Positions 38,741 to 50,085 are shown, numbered from the stretch's first letter. The stretch: DNA of 64,000 nucleotides from Citrobacter sp. Awk 4 (GCF_028069725.1 NZ_JANEWG010000010.1:1-64000), one strand, 5' to 3'. Translations and numbers: made by a program. The notes: generated by a model from the sequence alone, not told the origin.

Positions 38741-39973
38741 TCAGTACAACAAACGCGCGCGAATAGTGCCAGGGAGCGCCTTCATCGCCAGCAGCGCTTT
38801 CTCCGCCACATCTTCATCGGCTTCAATATCAATGACCACGTAACCCACCTGCGCAGAGGTTTGCAGATATTGCGCCGCAATGTTGACGCCCTGTTCAGCA
38901 AAAATCTGGTTAAGCGCAGTTAATACGCCTGGACGGTTTTCGTGGATGTGCATCAGACGGCGGCCGCCGTGCAACGGCAGAGACACTTCCGGGAAGTTGA
39001 CGGCAGAAAGTGTGGAGCCGTTGTCAGAATATTTCGTCAGTTTACCGGCAACTTCAAGACCGATATTCTCCTGCGCTTCCTGGGTTGAGCCACCAATGTG
39101 CGGGGTCAGGATCACGTTGTCGAACTCACACAACGGAGAGGTGAAAGGATCGCTGTTGGTTGCCGGCTCCGTCGGGAAAACGTCGATCGCGGCACCCGCC
39201 AGATGTTTGGTTGCCAGCGCATCGCACAGTGCCGGAATATCCACGACCGTCCCACGCGCGGCGTTGATCAGCAATGAACCAGGCTTCATCAACGCAATCT
39301 CTTTCGCGCCCATCATGTTTTTGGTCGAGGCGTTTTCCGGTACATGCAGACTCACCACATCGCTCATGTTCAGCAGGTCGGAGAGGTGCTGTACCTGAGT
39401 CGCATTACCCAGCGGTAATTTGTTTTCAATATCATAGAAGTAGACATGCATCCCCAGCGATTCCGCCAGAATACCCAACTGAGTACCGATATGGCCGTAA
39501 CCAATGATGCCCAGTTTTTTGCCACGCGCTTCAAAAGAGCCCGATGCCAGCTTATTCCAGACGCCACGATGCGCTTTGGCGTTTGCCTCCGGGACGCCGC
39601 GAAGCAGCAGTAGCAGTTCCCCAATCACCAGTTCCGCAACAGAACGGGTATTTGAGAATGGCGCGTTAAACACGGGGATCCCCCGCTTTGATGCAGCGTT
39701 CAAGTCAACCTGGTTGGTGCCGATGCAGAAACAGCCAATCGCCACCAGTTTCTCTGCCGATTCAATCACCTCTTCTGTCAGATGAGTACGGGATCGCAGA
39801 CCAATGAAGTGGGCATCACGGATCGATTCTTTCAGTTGCTCGGCATCCAGAGCGCCTTTATGGAATTCGATGTTGGTATAACCTGCTGCACGAAGGCTTT
39901 CCAGTGCCCGTTGGTGCACACCTTCAACCAGCAGAAATTTAATTTTGTCTTTCTCCAGCGATACCTTTGCCAT
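38741..39973 (-). CDS. serA: D-3-phosphoglycerate dehydrogenase
   Basis: A 410-residue enzyme of the first step of serine synthesis. The Rossmann motif GIIGYGHIGTQLG, catalytic Arg in NAARGTVVD, Glu in the following segment and His in TPHIGGSTQEAQ are all present. A C-terminal ACT domain (about 335-410, beginning at MHIHENRPGVL) binds serine for feedback inhibition. Length as in E. coli. Confidence 0.98.
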   Translation of the reverse strand: MAKVSLEKDKIKFLLVEGVHQRALESLRAAGYTNIEFHKGALDAEQLKESIRDAHFIGLRSRTHLTEEVIESAEKLVAIGCFCIGTNQVDLNAASKRGIPVFNAPFSNTRSVAELVIGELLLLLRGVPEANAKAHRGVWNKLASGSFEARGKKLGIIGYGHIGTQLGILAESLGMHVYFYDIENKLPLGNATQVQHLSDLLNMSDVVSLHVPENASTKNMMGAKEIALMKPGSLLINAARGTVVDIPALCDALATKHLAGAAIDVFPTEPATNSDPFTSPLCEFDNVILTPHIGGSTQEAQENIGLEVAGKLTKYSDNGSTLSAVNFPEVSLPLHGGRRLMHIHENRPGVLTALNQIFAEQGVNIAAQYLQTSAQVGYVVIDIEADEDVAEKALLAMKALPGTIRARLLY

Positions 39974-40152
39974 TTCCCCGATCCTGTCTTTTTATCAATC
40001 TGATGTTGTGTGTGTGGATTTGCATCCGCCTTCAACATATCAAAAAAAACTATCACGGCAATATGAACGTTTGCGTCGCCATTCTGAGGACATATCATTC
40101 GACAAGAAATAACAGAGGAAAATGCTGAGAAGTGCCAGGAGTTTAGCGAGAT

Positions 40153-40203
40153 CGGCAGGGCAAGATTCTAAACGTGATACATGTCACCAAATTTGCCCTA
40201 CCG
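40153..40203. promoter_or_regulatory. long inverted repeat enclosing a CRP-like site, serA upstream region
   Basis: CGGCAGGGCAA and TTGCCCTACCG (11-bp arms, one G-T-type mismatch) flank 29 bases that contain GTGATACATGTCAC, a good CRP half-site pair (GTGA-N6-TCAC, centred at 40180). In E. coli serA has a CRP- and Lrp-influenced upstream promoter, which fits. The outer repeat may alternatively act as the rpiA 3' hairpin, since rpiA ends 37 bp away. Confidence 0.5.
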
Positions 40204-40240
40204 AAAATTTTTTAACAGGGGAAGCGGTTCCCTTGTCAGA

Positions 40241-40900
40241 TTATTTCACGATGGTTTTCACACCGTCAGCGGTGCCAATCAGCGCAACGTCCGCACCACG
40301 GTTGGCGAACAGGCCGACAGTCACGACGCCCGGGATCGCGTTGATGGCATTTTCCATCGCGATAGGGTCGATGATTTCCATACCGTGTACGTCAAGGATC
40401 ACGTTGCCGTTATCGGTCACCACGCCCTGACGATACTCCGGACGGCCACCGAGCTTCACTAACTGACGTGCAACGGCGCTACGCGCCATCGGGATCACTT
40501 CAACCGGCAGAGGGAAATTCCCCAGAATATCGACCTCTTTGGAAGCATCCGCGATGCAAATGAATTTCTTCGCCACCGAGGCAATAATCTTTTCACGGGT
40601 TAACGCCGCGCCGCCGCCTTTGATCATCTGCATGTGGCCGTTGATTTCATCCGCGCCGTCAACGTAGACACCCAGGCTGTCCACTTCGTTAAGATCAAAA
40701 ACATGAATGCCAAGGCTTTTGAGTTTTTCAGTGGACGCATCCGAACTGGACACTGCGCCTTCAATCTGGCCTTTCATTGTACCCAGCGCATCAATAAAGT
40801 GCGCGGCGGTTGAGCCTGTCCCTACTCCTACAATGGTTCCGGGTTGTACATACTGAAGTGCCGCCCATCCTACTGCTTTTTTCAGTTCATCCTGCGTCAT
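40241..40900 (-). CDS. rpiA: ribose-5-phosphate isomerase A
   Basis: A 219-residue enzyme interconverting ribose 5-phosphate and ribulose 5-phosphate. Signature motifs [28 protein letters not shown] and the Lys in GGAALTREK are intact. Start at 40900 ([10 protein letters not shown]) matches E. coli. Divergent from argP. Confidence 0.98.
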   Translation of the reverse strand: MTQDELKKAVGWAALQYVQPGTIVGVGTGSTAAHFIDALGTMKGQIEGAVSSSDASTEKLKSLGIHVFDLNEVDSLGVYVDGADEINGHMQMIKGGGAALTREKIIASVAKKFICIADASKEVDILGNFPLPVEVIPMARSAVARQLVKLGGRPEYRQGVVTDNGNVILDVHGMEIIDPIAMENAINAIPGVVTVGLFANRGADVALIGTADGVKTIVK

Positions 40901-41057
40901 GGTCGTTTCGCCTGTGGTGTGAAATTTCAGGCGCATTATAGAACATTGACGAGAAAAATGTCCCCAACCCCATTTGCAGACGGTGGAATTCGTCTGTACC
41001 CAACTAAAATTTGTGTCATAGTGCAGAACCCCCAAAATTTAGGAGTACGTCAGAGCA

Positions 41058-41951
41058 ATGAAACGTCCGGACTACAGAACACTACAAGCATTGGATGCGG
41101 TGATACGTGAACGAGGATTTGAGCGCGCGGCACAGAAGCTGTGCATCACGCAATCCGCCGTCTCACAACGCATAAAACAGCTTGAGAATATGTTCGGGCA
41201 GCCGCTGCTGGTACGTACCGTTCCGCCACGCCCAACCGAGCAAGGGCAAAAGCTGCTGGCGCTGCTGCGTCAGGTTGAGCTGTTGGAAGACGAATGGCTG
41301 GGAGACGAGCAAACTGGCTCCACGCCGCTGCTGCTGTCACTGGCAGTTAACGCCGACAGTCTGGCAACCTGGCTGCTGCCCGCGCTGGCCCCCGTGCTGG
41401 CTGATTCGCCTATCCGCCTGAACTTGCAGGTAGAAGACGAAACCCGTACGCAAGAACGTCTGCGCCGCGGCGAGGTGGTGGGTGCAGTGAGTATCCAGCA
41501 CCAGGCGCTGCCAAGCTGTCTGGTCGATAAGCTCGGCGCGCTCGACTATCTGTTCGTGGCCTCACGTGCCTTTGCGGCACGCTATTTTCCGAACGGCGTC
41601 ACCCGCTCGGCGCTGCTGAAAGCGCCCGCCGTGGCGTTTGACCATCTCGATGATATGCACCAGGCCTTCCTGCAGCAGAACTTTGACCTGCCGCCGGGTA
41701 GCGTACCGTGCCACATCGTTAACTCTTCTGAAGCCTTTGTACAGCTGGCTCGTCAGGGTACGACCTGCTGTATGATCCCCCATTTGCAGATTGAGAAAGA
41801 GTTAGACAGCGGCGAGCTGATCGACTTAACGCCCGGTCTGTTTCAACGCCGGATGCTTTACTGGCACCGTTTTGCGCCGGAGAGCCGCATGATGCGCAAC
41901 GTCACTGACGCGCTGCTGGCGTACGGTCATAAAGTGCTGCGTCAGGATTAA
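41058..41951 (+). CDS. argP: LysR-type regulator ArgP (IciA)
   Basis: A 297-residue LysR regulator that senses arginine and lysine and controls argO and lysine genes. The N-terminal helix-turn-helix includes [20 protein letters not shown], followed by a two-lobed effector domain. Nearly identical to E. coli ArgP. Its main target argO lies about 7.5 kb away in the same window. AGGAG precedes the ATG. Confidence 0.97.
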   Translation: MKRPDYRTLQALDAVIRERGFERAAQKLCITQSAVSQRIKQLENMFGQPLLVRTVPPRPTEQGQKLLALLRQVELLEDEWLGDEQTGSTPLLLSLAVNADSLATWLLPALAPVLADSPIRLNLQVEDETRTQERLRRGEVVGAVSIQHQALPSCLVDKLGALDYLFVASRAFAARYFPNGVTRSALLKAPAVAFDHLDDMHQAFLQQNFDLPPGSVPCHIVNSSEAFVQLARQGTTCCMIPHLQIEKELDSGELIDLTPGLFQRRMLYWHRFAPESRMMRNVTDALLAYGHKVLRQD

Positions 41952-42145
41952 TATCCGATTGCCGGATAACAGTACGTTTATCCGGCTAACTCGCCCAAAA
42001 AAGTCTTTGAAATCCATCACAAAATAAAAAATTCCAGGCGGCAAAAAACGACGCGTCGTTGGCTATTTTTTGCTGGCGACAGAGCAGGTTAAAAAGCTCA
42101 CCGTATTCGCAAGAACCCATTCCATTGCGTAATACGGAGCAACAC

Positions 42146-44290
42146 ATGTCAAATTTGCTGGACTGGCAACGGCTGGCCAATAAGGAACTCAGCCGCCAGG
42201 AAAAAACCATTGAGGATCTTGTACGCCATACGGCAGAAGGGATCGCCGTCAAGCCGTTATATACCCCCGCCGACCTCGACAACCTGGAAGTGATGGATAC
42301 CCTCCCCGGCCTGCCGCCCTACGTTCGCGGCCCACGCGCCACCATGTACACGGCGCAGCCCTGGACCATTCGCCAGTACGCCGGTTTCTCCACCGCCAAA
42401 GAGTCTAACGCTTTTTACCGTCGTAACCTCGCCGCCGGACAAAAAGGGCTCTCCGTCGCGTTTGATTTAGCCACCCATCGCGGTTACGACTCTGATAATC
42501 CACGTGTAGCAGGCGATGTGGGTAAAGCCGGTGTCGCTATTGATACCGTGGAAGATATGAAAGTCCTGTTCGACCAGATCCCACTGGATAAAATGTCCGT
42601 CTCCATGACCATGAACGGCGCGGTATTGCCGGTCATGGCGTTTTATATCGTGGCCGCAGAAGAACAGGGCGTCACACCAGAACAACTTACCGGTACGATT
42701 CAAAACGATATCCTGAAAGAGTACCTGTGCCGCAACACCTATATTTATCCGCCGAAACCCTCCATGCGCATTATCGCCGACATCATTGCCTGGTGTTCGG
42801 GCAATATGCCCCGCTTTAACACCATCAGCATTAGCGGTTATCACATGGGGGAAGCTGGCGCTAACTGTGTACAGCAGGTCGCGTTCACCCTGGCGGACGG
42901 CATTGAATACATCAAGGCAGCGCTCTCTGCGGGACTGAAAATTGATGATTTTGCTCCCCGCTTATCTTTCTTCTTCGGGATCGGCATGGATCTGTTTATG
43001 AACGTCGCCATGCTGCGCGCCGCGCGTTACCTGTGGAGCGAAGCGGTCAGCAGTTTCGGGGCAACCAACCCGAAATCGCTGGCGCTGCGCACCCACTGCC
43101 AGACCTCCGGCTGGAGTCTGACCGAACAAGATCCCTATAACAATGTCATCCGCACCACCATTGAAGCGCTTGGCGCTACACTTGGCGGTACCCAGTCTCT
43201 CCATACCAATGCCTTCGACGAAGCGCTGGGACTGCCCACTGACTTTTCGGCGCGTATCGCCCGCAACACGCAAATCATCATTCAGGAAGAGTCAGAAATT
43301 TGTCGCACCGTCGATCCGCTGGCCGGCTCTTACTACGTTGAGTCGCTGACGGACCAGATAGTTAAGCAGGCGCGGGCGATCATCCAGCAAATCGATGAGG
43401 CGGGCGGCATGGCAAAGGCTATCGAAGCCGGACTGCCGAAACGGATGATCGAAGAGGCATCCGCGCGCGAACAGTCGCTGATCGATCAGGGCAAACGAGT
43501 GATCGTCGGGGTGAATAAGTACAAGCTGGAGAAAGAAGACGAAACGCCAGTGCTGGAAATTGACAACGTTAAAGTCCGCAACGAGCAAATTGCCTCACTG
43601 AAGCACATCCGCGCCACCCGCGACGACGCGGCGGTCAAATCCGCGCTGAGCGCCCTCACCCATGCCGCACAACATAATGAAAACCTGCTTGCCGCCGCAG
43701 TGATTGCCGCCCGGGCTCGCGCCACATTGGGTGAAATCTCCGACGCGCTGGAAACGACGTTCGACCGTTACCTGGTCCCCAGCCAGTGCGTCACCGGCGT
43801 GATTGCGCAAAGTTATCATCAATCCAGCAAGTCTGCCGCTGAGTTCGACGCCATCCTTGCGCAAACCGAACAGTTTCTCACCGATCATGGCCGCCGCCCA
43901 CGGATCCTGATCGCCAAAATGGGTCAGGATGGTCACGATCGCGGCGCGAAAGTGATCGCCAGCGCCTATTCCGATCTCGGTTTCGACGTTGATCTCAGCC
44001 CGATGTTTTCCACACCAGAGGAGATCGCCCGTCTGGCGATTGAAAACGACGTCCACGTCGTCGGCGCATCGTCGCTGGCCGCCGGACATAAAACACTGAT
44101 CCCTGAACTGGTGGCTGCGCTCAAAAACTGGGGGCGCGACGATATCTTAGTCGTGGCAGGCGGCGTGATCCCGCCTCAGGATTACGCTTTCCTGCAAGCA
44201 CACGGTGTCGCGGCAATTTATGGTCCCGGCACCCCCATGCTGGAAAGCGTACGCGATGTGTTGACCCGCATTGGGCAACATCATGATTAA
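42146..44290 (+). CDS. scpA: methylmalonyl-CoA mutase (Sleeping beauty mutase)
   Basis: A 714-residue adenosylcobalamin enzyme that rearranges succinyl-CoA to methylmalonyl-CoA. It has a substrate-binding TIM barrel (about 40-540) and a C-terminal B12 domain with [12 protein letters not shown] (DxHxxG, the cobalt-binding His), [11 protein letters not shown] and VAGGVIP. Start at 42146 ([10 protein letters not shown]) is preceded by CGGAG. First of scpA-argK-scpB-scpC, which converts succinate to propionate. Confidence 0.97.
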   Translation: MSNLLDWQRLANKELSRQEKTIEDLVRHTAEGIAVKPLYTPADLDNLEVMDTLPGLPPYVRGPRATMYTAQPWTIRQYAGFSTAKESNAFYRRNLAAGQKGLSVAFDLATHRGYDSDNPRVAGDVGKAGVAIDTVEDMKVLFDQIPLDKMSVSMTMNGAVLPVMAFYIVAAEEQGVTPEQLTGTIQNDILKEYLCRNTYIYPPKPSMRIIADIIAWCSGNMPRFNTISISGYHMGEAGANCVQQVAFTLADGIEYIKAALSAGLKIDDFAPRLSFFFGIGMDLFMNVAMLRAARYLWSEAVSSFGATNPKSLALRTHCQTSGWSLTEQDPYNNVIRTTIEALGATLGGTQSLHTNAFDEALGLPTDFSARIARNTQIIIQEESEICRTVDPLAGSYYVESLTDQIVKQARAIIQQIDEAGGMAKAIEAGLPKRMIEEASAREQSLIDQGKRVIVGVNKYKLEKEDETPVLEIDNVKVRNEQIASLKHIRATRDDAAVKSALSALTHAAQHNENLLAAAVIAARARATLGEISDALETTFDRYLVPSQCVTGVIAQSYHQSSKSAAEFDAILAQTEQFLTDHGRRPRILIAKMGQDGHDRGAKVIASAYSDLGFDVDLSPMFSTPEEIARLAIENDVHVVGASSLAAGHKTLIPELVAALKNWGRDDILVVAGGVIPPQDYAFLQAHGVAAIYGPGTPMLESVRDVLTRIGQHHD

Positions 44291-45278
44291 CGATGCCACA
44301 CTGGCAGAGACTATCCGGCGATTACGGCTGGGCGATCGCGCCACGCTCGCTCAGGCCATGACGCTGATAGAAAGCCGCCATCCCGGGCATCAGGCGCTGA
44401 GCACGACACTGCTCGATGCGATCATGCCGTTTACCGGGCACGCCCTGCGTCTGGGCATTACCGGTACACCTGGCGCGGGCAAGAGCACCTTTCTGGAAGC
44501 GTTCGGCATGTTGCTTATCCGCCACGGTTTGAAAGTGGCGGTTATCGCTGTCGATCCGAGCAGCCCGGTGAGCGGCGGCAGTATTCTCGGTGACAAAACC
44601 CGCATGACGGAACTGGCGCGCTCCGATGCCGCGTTTATTCGCCCGGTGCCGTCCAGCGGGCATCTGGGTGGAACCAGCCAGCGCGCTCACGAATTGATGC
44701 TGCTCTGCGAAGCGGCGGGCTTCGATGTGGTCATTGTTGAAACCGTTGGCGTGGGTCAGTCAGAAATTGAAGTCGCCCGCATGGTGGACTGCTTTGTCTC
44801 GCTGCAAATCGCCGGCGGTGGCGACGATTTGCAAGGGATCAAAAAAGGGATCATGGAGATGGCGGATCTGATCGTCATTAATAAGGATGACGGCGACAAT
44901 CGCCCCAACGTCGCCATTGCCCGCCATATGTATGAATCCGCGCTGCACATTTTACGCCGCAAGTATGAAGAGTGGCAGCCACAGGTTCTGGCCTGCAGCG
45001 CGCTTGAAAAACGCGGCATTGAAGAGATCTGGCAGACCATCACCCACTTCAGAGCCGCACTTACCACCAGCGGTCGGCTAGAGCAAGTTCGCCAGCAGCA
45101 GTCGGTAGAGTGGCTGCAAAAACAGACCGAAGCATCGGTGCTGCGCCTGCTCTTTACCCGCACCGAATTTGACCGTTATTTCCATCAAATGCTGCAGGCG
45201 GTCAAAAACAATGACCTGTCACCGCGCACCGGCCTGCGTCACATCAACGAATTTCTCCAGCACCAGTATTTTGAATAA
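44283..45278 (+). CDS. argK: MeaB-type GTPase chaperone of methylmalonyl-CoA mutase
   Basis: A 331-residue G3E-family GTPase (YgfD/ArgK) that protects and reloads the B12 mutase. Walker [13 protein letters not shown], switch regions [18 protein letters not shown] and ETVGVGQSE, and base-recognition NKDD are all present. Its ATG overlaps the scpA stop, so the pair is translationally coupled. The old ArgK kinase name reflects an early claim that was not supported. Confidence 0.95.
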   Translation: MINDATLAETIRRLRLGDRATLAQAMTLIESRHPGHQALSTTLLDAIMPFTGHALRLGITGTPGAGKSTFLEAFGMLLIRHGLKVAVIAVDPSSPVSGGSILGDKTRMTELARSDAAFIRPVPSSGHLGGTSQRAHELMLLCEAAGFDVVIVETVGVGQSEIEVARMVDCFVSLQIAGGGDDLQGIKKGIMEMADLIVINKDDGDNRPNVAIARHMYESALHILRRKYEEWQPQVLACSALEKRGIEEIWQTITHFRAALTTSGRLEQVRQQQSVEWLQKQTEASVLRLLFTRTEFDRYFHQMLQAVKNNDLSPRTGLRHINEFLQHQYFE

Positions 45279-45288
45279 AGGAACTTTT

Positions 45289-46074
45289 ATGTCTTATCAA
45301 TATGTTAACGTTGTCATTATTCAGAAAGTTGCCGTTATAGAGTTTAACTATGCCCGTAAACTCAACGCCCTGAGTAAAGTGTTTATGGACGATTTAATGC
45401 AGGCGCTGAGCGACCTCAATCGACCGGACATTCGTTGCATTATTTTGCGCGCCCCCAGCGGGGCAAAAGTCTTCTCGGCAGGCCATGACATTCACGAGCT
45501 GCCCACTGGACGGCGCGATCCGCTCTCTTATGACGATCCGCTGCGCCAGATCACCCGCATGATCCAAAAATATCCCAAACCGGTGATCTCGATGGTCGAA
45601 GGCAGCGTCTGGGGCGGCGCGTTTGAGATGATCATGAGTTCCGATTTGATTATCGCCGCCAGCACATCGACCTTCTCAATGACCCCGGTTAATCTCGGCG
45701 TGCCGTATAACCTGGTGGGCATTCATAACCTGACGCGTGACGCCGGTTTCCATATCGTCAAAGAGCTGATTTTTACCGCTTCCCCCATTACCGCACAACG
45801 GGCGCTGGCTGTCGGCATTCTTAACCATGTGGTCGATGTCGACGAGCTGGAAGATTTCACCCTCCAGATGGCGCACCACATTTCAGAAAAAGCGCCTTTG
45901 GCGATCGCCGTCATCAAGGAAGAGCTACGCGTACTGGGTGAAGCGCACACCATGAACTCTGATGAGTTTGAGCGAATTCAGGGAATGCGCCGCGCCGTTT
46001 ACGACAGCGAGGACTATCAGGAAGGGATGAACGCGTTCCTGCAAAAACGGAAACCGAATTTTGTCGGCCATTAA
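45289..46074 (+). CDS. scpB: methylmalonyl-CoA decarboxylase
   Basis: A 261-residue crotonase-fold enzyme that decarboxylates methylmalonyl-CoA to propionyl-CoA. The oxyanion-hole segments SAGHDIHELP and VEGSVWGGAFEM are visible. An AAAGGAAC site lies before the ATG at 45289; the product then matches E. coli ScpB in length. Third gene of the operon. Confidence 0.96.
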   Translation: MSYQYVNVVIIQKVAVIEFNYARKLNALSKVFMDDLMQALSDLNRPDIRCIILRAPSGAKVFSAGHDIHELPTGRRDPLSYDDPLRQITRMIQKYPKPVISMVEGSVWGGAFEMIMSSDLIIAASTSTFSMTPVNLGVPYNLVGIHNLTRDAGFHIVKELIFTASPITAQRALAVGILNHVVDVDELEDFTLQMAHHISEKAPLAIAVIKEELRVLGEAHTMNSDEFERIQGMRRAVYDSEDYQEGMNAFLQKRKPNFVGH

Positions 46075-46098
46075 TCGCGTCCAACGAAGGAACGCAGA

Positions 46099-47565
46099 AT
46101 GAAACGAATGAGCGCCGATGAAGCGGCGGAGTTTATTCAGCACGATGATATGGTTGCCTTCAGCGGCTTTACCCCGGCAGGTTCGCCGAAAGCCCTGCCT
46201 GCCGCCATTGCCAGACGTGCCAGTGAAAAACATGACGCACAGCAGCCCTTTCAGATCCGTCTACTGACCGGCGCCTCTATCGGCGCGGCGGCAGATGACG
46301 CCTTGTCAGAGGCGGACGCCGTCTCCTGGCGAGCGCCCTACCAGACCTCCGCCTGCCTGCGGGAAAAAATCAATCAAGGGCAGGTTAATTTTGTTGATCT
46401 GCACCTGAGTGAAGTGGCGCAGATGGTCAATTACGGCTTCTTTGGCGACATCGACATTGCGGTGATCGAAGCCTCATCGATTGCGCCGGATGGCCGGGTT
46501 TGGCTTTCCAGCGGGATCGGCAATGCGCCAACCTGGCTGCTGCGAGCAAAAAAAGTGATCATAGAACTGAATCACTACCATAGCCCGCGAGTCTCTGAAC
46601 TGGCCGATATTGTCATTCCCGGCGCGCCGCCGCGGCGAAATAGCGTTCCCATTTTCCATACGATGGATCGCGTAGGCAGCCATTGTGTGCAGATTGATCC
46701 CAAAAAGATTGTCGCCCTGGTGGACACTGAATTACCCGACGCCGGAAATATGACGATAAAAGAAAACCCGACCTGCCAGCAAATTGCCGACAACGTCGTG
46801 GCGTTCTTACTCAATGAAATCGCGAATCAGCGCATTCCACCGGAATTTCTGCCCCTGCAAAGCGGGGTTGGCAATATTAACAATGCGGTCATGGCGAGAC
46901 TTGGCGAAAATCCGGAAATCCCGCCGTTTATGATGTATTCCGAAGTACTGCAAGACTCGGTGGTGCATCTGCTGGAGACGGAGAAAATTACCGGCGCCAG
47001 TGCATCCAGTCTGACCGTTTCTGCCAGCTCACTGCAGACGATTTACGACAACATGGATTTCTTCGCCAGTCGCATCGTGCTTCGCCCACAGGAGATCTCC
47101 AATAATCCGGAGATTATTCGCCGTCTTGGTGTGATTGCGCTGAATGTCGGTCTGGAGTTTGATATTTATGGTCACGCTAACTCGACGCATATTGCCGGTG
47201 TCAATCTGATGAATGGCATCGGCGGCAGCGGTGATTTTGAACGTAACGCCTATTTGTCTATCTTTATGGCCCCGTCTATTGCGAAAGACGGGAAGATTTC
47301 AACGATTGTCCCGATGTGCAGTCACGTTGATCACAGTGAACATAGCGTGAAAGTCATCATTACCGAACAAGGTATTGCTGATTTGCGCGGGTTATCTCCG
47401 CTTCAGCGCGCGCGCACGATTATCGACAACTGCGCGCATCCGCTGTACCGGGATTATTTGCACCGTTATCTGGAAAACGCCCCCGGCGGACATATCCATC
47501 ACGATCTGAGTCACGCGTTTGATCTGCACCGCAACCTGATGGAAAGCGGTTCAATGCTCGGTTAA
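46099..47565 (+). CDS. scpC: propionyl-CoA:succinate CoA-transferase
   Basis: A 488-residue family I CoA-transferase that moves CoA from propionyl-CoA to succinate, closing the Sbm cycle. A glycine-rich N-terminal SGFTPAGSPKALP and the catalytic-Glu region MMYSEVLQDS (about 280) are visible, with NGIGGSGDF near 375. The N-terminus is four residues shorter than in E. coli. Its TAA shares bases with the stop of convergent ygfI. Confidence 0.95.
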   Translation: MKRMSADEAAEFIQHDDMVAFSGFTPAGSPKALPAAIARRASEKHDAQQPFQIRLLTGASIGAAADDALSEADAVSWRAPYQTSACLREKINQGQVNFVDLHLSEVAQMVNYGFFGDIDIAVIEASSIAPDGRVWLSSGIGNAPTWLLRAKKVIIELNHYHSPRVSELADIVIPGAPPRRNSVPIFHTMDRVGSHCVQIDPKKIVALVDTELPDAGNMTIKENPTCQQIADNVVAFLLNEIANQRIPPEFLPLQSGVGNINNAVMARLGENPEIPPFMMYSEVLQDSVVHLLETEKITGASASSLTVSASSLQTIYDNMDFFASRIVLRPQEISNNPEIIRRLGVIALNVGLEFDIYGHANSTHIAGVNLMNGIGGSGDFERNAYLSIFMAPSIAKDGKISTIVPMCSHVDHSEHSVKVIITEQGIADLRGLSPLQRARTIIDNCAHPLYRDYLHRYLENAPGGHIHHDLSHAFDLHRNLMESGSMLG

Positions 47566-48458
47566 TTCGCGGTACCGTCACGATCTTCGGCAATATGCTG
47601 AAGCATCGTGGCGGTATAACGATGGTTCTTCAGGGAATAGAGAAACTCACGCATATACATCGGGCTGTGCGGCGCGTCGAAATACTTGAGTTTCGCCGGA
47701 TTCACCAGACGCCAGGCAAAATGCGGAATTACCGTCAAAAACTGCCCGCGCTCTACGGCGCTAATTTTCGCCATAAAACTGTAAGGCCGATAGATAATCG
47801 TGGGGCTAATGCCACACGGGCGCATATACGCATCCAGCATGGCTTCAAAATTGGCCCGGTTCTGGAAGCGCATTTGTAACCAGGGCAACTCCTGTAAGAG
47901 CTCCTGCGGTTGCCTCTCTTCATAACGTCGGGAGACCAGAAAACCCAGACGCAGCGGCGGCAAATCTGTCACGGTGAGATTGTCCAGCTGCTGGACGCGG
48001 GCAGAAACCTGCTGCGGCGACAGAATAAAATCGAGCTTTCTGTCGAACAAGTTATCAATCACCCCATTCTCGCTAAATTCAACGGCCTGTGCGGTCACGC
48101 CGTCATACTTGTCGCCGAGACTTATCAGTTGATCGAAAATAATGGTGGGATAGGTATTGTCAATGCCGATCACTATATTGCGTGAGCGACGGGCCGAGTG
48201 GTGAATTTCGTTATCGATTGCGGATAAACGCTGATAAATCGGAAAAAGTTTTTGATACAGCTCCTGCCCCGCCTTGTTCAGGCTGATGCTGTTATCTTTG
48301 CGGGTAAACAGCGTATAACCAATCTGGTCCTCCAGCGCCGAAATGCTTTTGCCAAAGGGAGAAGCCGTCATATGTATTTTTTCCGCCGCCCTGACAATAT
48401 TATTGGTTTGCGCCAACAGAATGAAATTACGCATCTTCTTTGAAATAAAGATATCCAT
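47562..48458 (-). CDS. ygfI: LysR-type regulator YgfI
   Basis: A 298-residue LysR regulator with helix-turn-helix NIVRAAEKIHMTASPFGKSI and a C-terminal effector domain. Target unknown; its fixed position after scpC suggests a link to the scp operon. Start ATG at 48458 (MDIFISKKMR) as in E. coli; a GTG two codons upstream is also possible. The gene overlaps the scpC stop by four bases tail to tail. Confidence 0.93.
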   Translation of the reverse strand: MDIFISKKMRNFILLAQTNNIVRAAEKIHMTASPFGKSISALEDQIGYTLFTRKDNSISLNKAGQELYQKLFPIYQRLSAIDNEIHHSARRSRNIVIGIDNTYPTIIFDQLISLGDKYDGVTAQAVEFSENGVIDNLFDRKLDFILSPQQVSARVQQLDNLTVTDLPPLRLGFLVSRRYEERQPQELLQELPWLQMRFQNRANFEAMLDAYMRPCGISPTIIYRPYSFMAKISAVERGQFLTVIPHFAWRLVNPAKLKYFDAPHSPMYMREFLYSLKNHRYTATMLQHIAEDRDGTAN

Positions 48459-48580
48459 AGTCACCTCATAAAATCACCAGGGCATATCCTCATTGTGCCA
48501 AAGAAAAAGACTGGATGCGGCGTCCCATTTTTACAGTTGCTCACAGAATAAATGCGGGAAATTAAGGAAAGGATTAAAAA

Positions 48581-48602
48581 AACCCGGCAGTGGCGCCGGG
48601 TT
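48581..48602 (-). terminator. terminator of yggE
   Basis: AACCCGGC-GCCA-type stem (AACCCGGC with GCCGGGTT) followed on the minus strand by TTTTTT, eight bases after the yggE stop. Confidence 0.88.
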
Positions 48603-48609
48603 CTGTAGA

Positions 48610-49356
48610 TTACTGGGCTTTCGTGGCGGTTGCCTGTTGCTGCCCTGCGGCAGGTTCCAACTGGAATACCACATCAACTTGATCGCCAAACTGGATGGTT
48701 GGCTGCTCATAGCTTTCTTCTGCCGATACAGCTGGCGCCGCATCCGCTTTCATCATCCGTACCACCGGACTCGGCTGATAATTGGAGACGTGGTAGCGCA
48801 CGCTGTAGACCGGTCCCAGTTTGCTGTTAAAACCTGCCGCCAGTTGCTGAGCCTGATGGATTGCATCATCAATCGCCGCTTTGCGCGCCTTGTCTTTATA
48901 TTCTTCCGGCTGCGCAACACCCAGCGAGACGGAACGGATCTCGTTCAAACCCGCTTTCAATGCGCCATCCAACAGGGCGTTAAGCTTATCCAGTTGACGC
49001 AGGGTCACTTCAACGGTACGCACCGCACGGTAGCCTTTCAGGACACTTTTACCATTCTGATAATCGTAGTCCGGCTGCGTGCGCAGGTTGGCAGAACTGA
49101 TATCTTTCTTCGCTATCTGATTTTGCTCAAGGAAGGAAAGATACTGCGCCACGCGCTCGTCCGCCTGTTTCTTGGCGGTTGCCGCATCTTTCGCCGCAAC
49201 ATTAACTTCAATCGCCAGCGTCGCGATATCTGGAGTCGCGTCCACACTTGCTGTACCGGAGGTCACAATGTGCGGTCCGGCAGGTAATTCATTTGCCTGT
49301 ACCGAGATTGCACTGAATCCGACTAATGCCGCCAGGGCCATCATTTTGAACTTCAC
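48610..49356 (-). CDS. yggE: periplasmic SIMPL-domain protein YggE
   Basis: A 248-residue secreted oligomeric protein with a Sec signal peptide (KMMALAALVGFSAISVQA) and a SIMPL/DUF541 domain over the rest. Linked in E. coli to oxidative-stress tolerance; mechanism unknown. The start is GTG with AGGAG seven bases before it. Confidence 0.92.
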   Translation of the reverse strand: MKFKMMALAALVGFSAISVQANELPAGPHIVTSGTASVDATPDIATLAIEVNVAAKDAATAKKQADERVAQYLSFLEQNQIAKKDISSANLRTQPDYDYQNGKSVLKGYRAVRTVEVTLRQLDKLNALLDGALKAGLNEIRSVSLGVAQPEEYKDKARKAAIDDAIHQAQQLAAGFNSKLGPVYSVRYHVSNYQPSPVVRMMKADAAPAVSAEESYEQPTIQFGDQVDVVFQLEPAAGQQQATATKAQ

Positions 49357-49449
49357 TGTCGCTCCTCCATGTTTCGTTAATCGCCCTGAAACTCAGGGCG
49401 CATGCAGGCAAGCTTAGCGGGTATCTGCATATTGTCTATCAGACCAGAC

Positions 49450-50085
49450 CTAATTAAAGAGGGCATGAACGTGCGCAACACCTTCTTTTGCCAGTTGAAA
49501 AGCGATAAACCACATCACCAACCCAACCAGAATATTAATCGTGCGTTGTGCTTTGGCGGTACGCAACCTCGGCGCCAGCCAGGCGGCCAGCAGCGCCAGA
49601 CCAAAGAACCACAGAAATGACGCGCTCACCGTACCGAGAGCAAACCAGCGCCTGGGTTCGACCTCCAGTTGCCCACCCAGACTCCCCAGCACCACGAAAG
49701 TATCCAGATAAACATGCGGATTCAGCCAGGTTACTGCCAGCATGGTGGCGATGATTTTCCAACGCCCCTGCTTCATCACTTCCGCGCTGGCGAGTTCCAG
49801 GTTACTGCTCATTGCCGTTTTTAACGCGCCGAAGCCATACCACAGGAGAAAAGCCACACCGCCCCAGGTGACCAGCGCCATCAGCCACGGCGACTGCATT
49901 AACAATGCACTACCGCCAAAGATCCCCGCACAGATCAGCAGCAAGTCGCTGACAGCGCAAAGTAAGGCAATCATCAGGTGATACTGCCGACGAATCCCCT
50001 GATTCATGACAAACGCATTCTGTGGGCCGAGCGGCAGTATCATGGCTGCGCCTAGCGCAAGCCCTTGAAAATAATAAGACAACAC
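49450..50085 (-). CDS. argO: arginine exporter ArgO
   Basis: A 211-residue inner-membrane LysE-family exporter of arginine and canavanine with about five to six hydrophobic segments. The N-terminus has the family motif [14 protein letters not shown]. In E. coli it is activated by arginine-loaded ArgP, whose gene is upstream in this window. The control region is the 208 bp between argO and mscS. Confidence 0.95.
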   Translation of the reverse strand: MLSYYFQGLALGAAMILPLGPQNAFVMNQGIRRQYHLMIALLCAVSDLLLICAGIFGGSALLMQSPWLMALVTWGGVAFLLWYGFGALKTAMSSNLELASAEVMKQGRWKIIATMLAVTWLNPHVYLDTFVVLGSLGGQLEVEPRRWFALGTVSASFLWFFGLALLAAWLAPRLRTAKAQRTINILVGLVMWFIAFQLAKEGVAHVHALFN

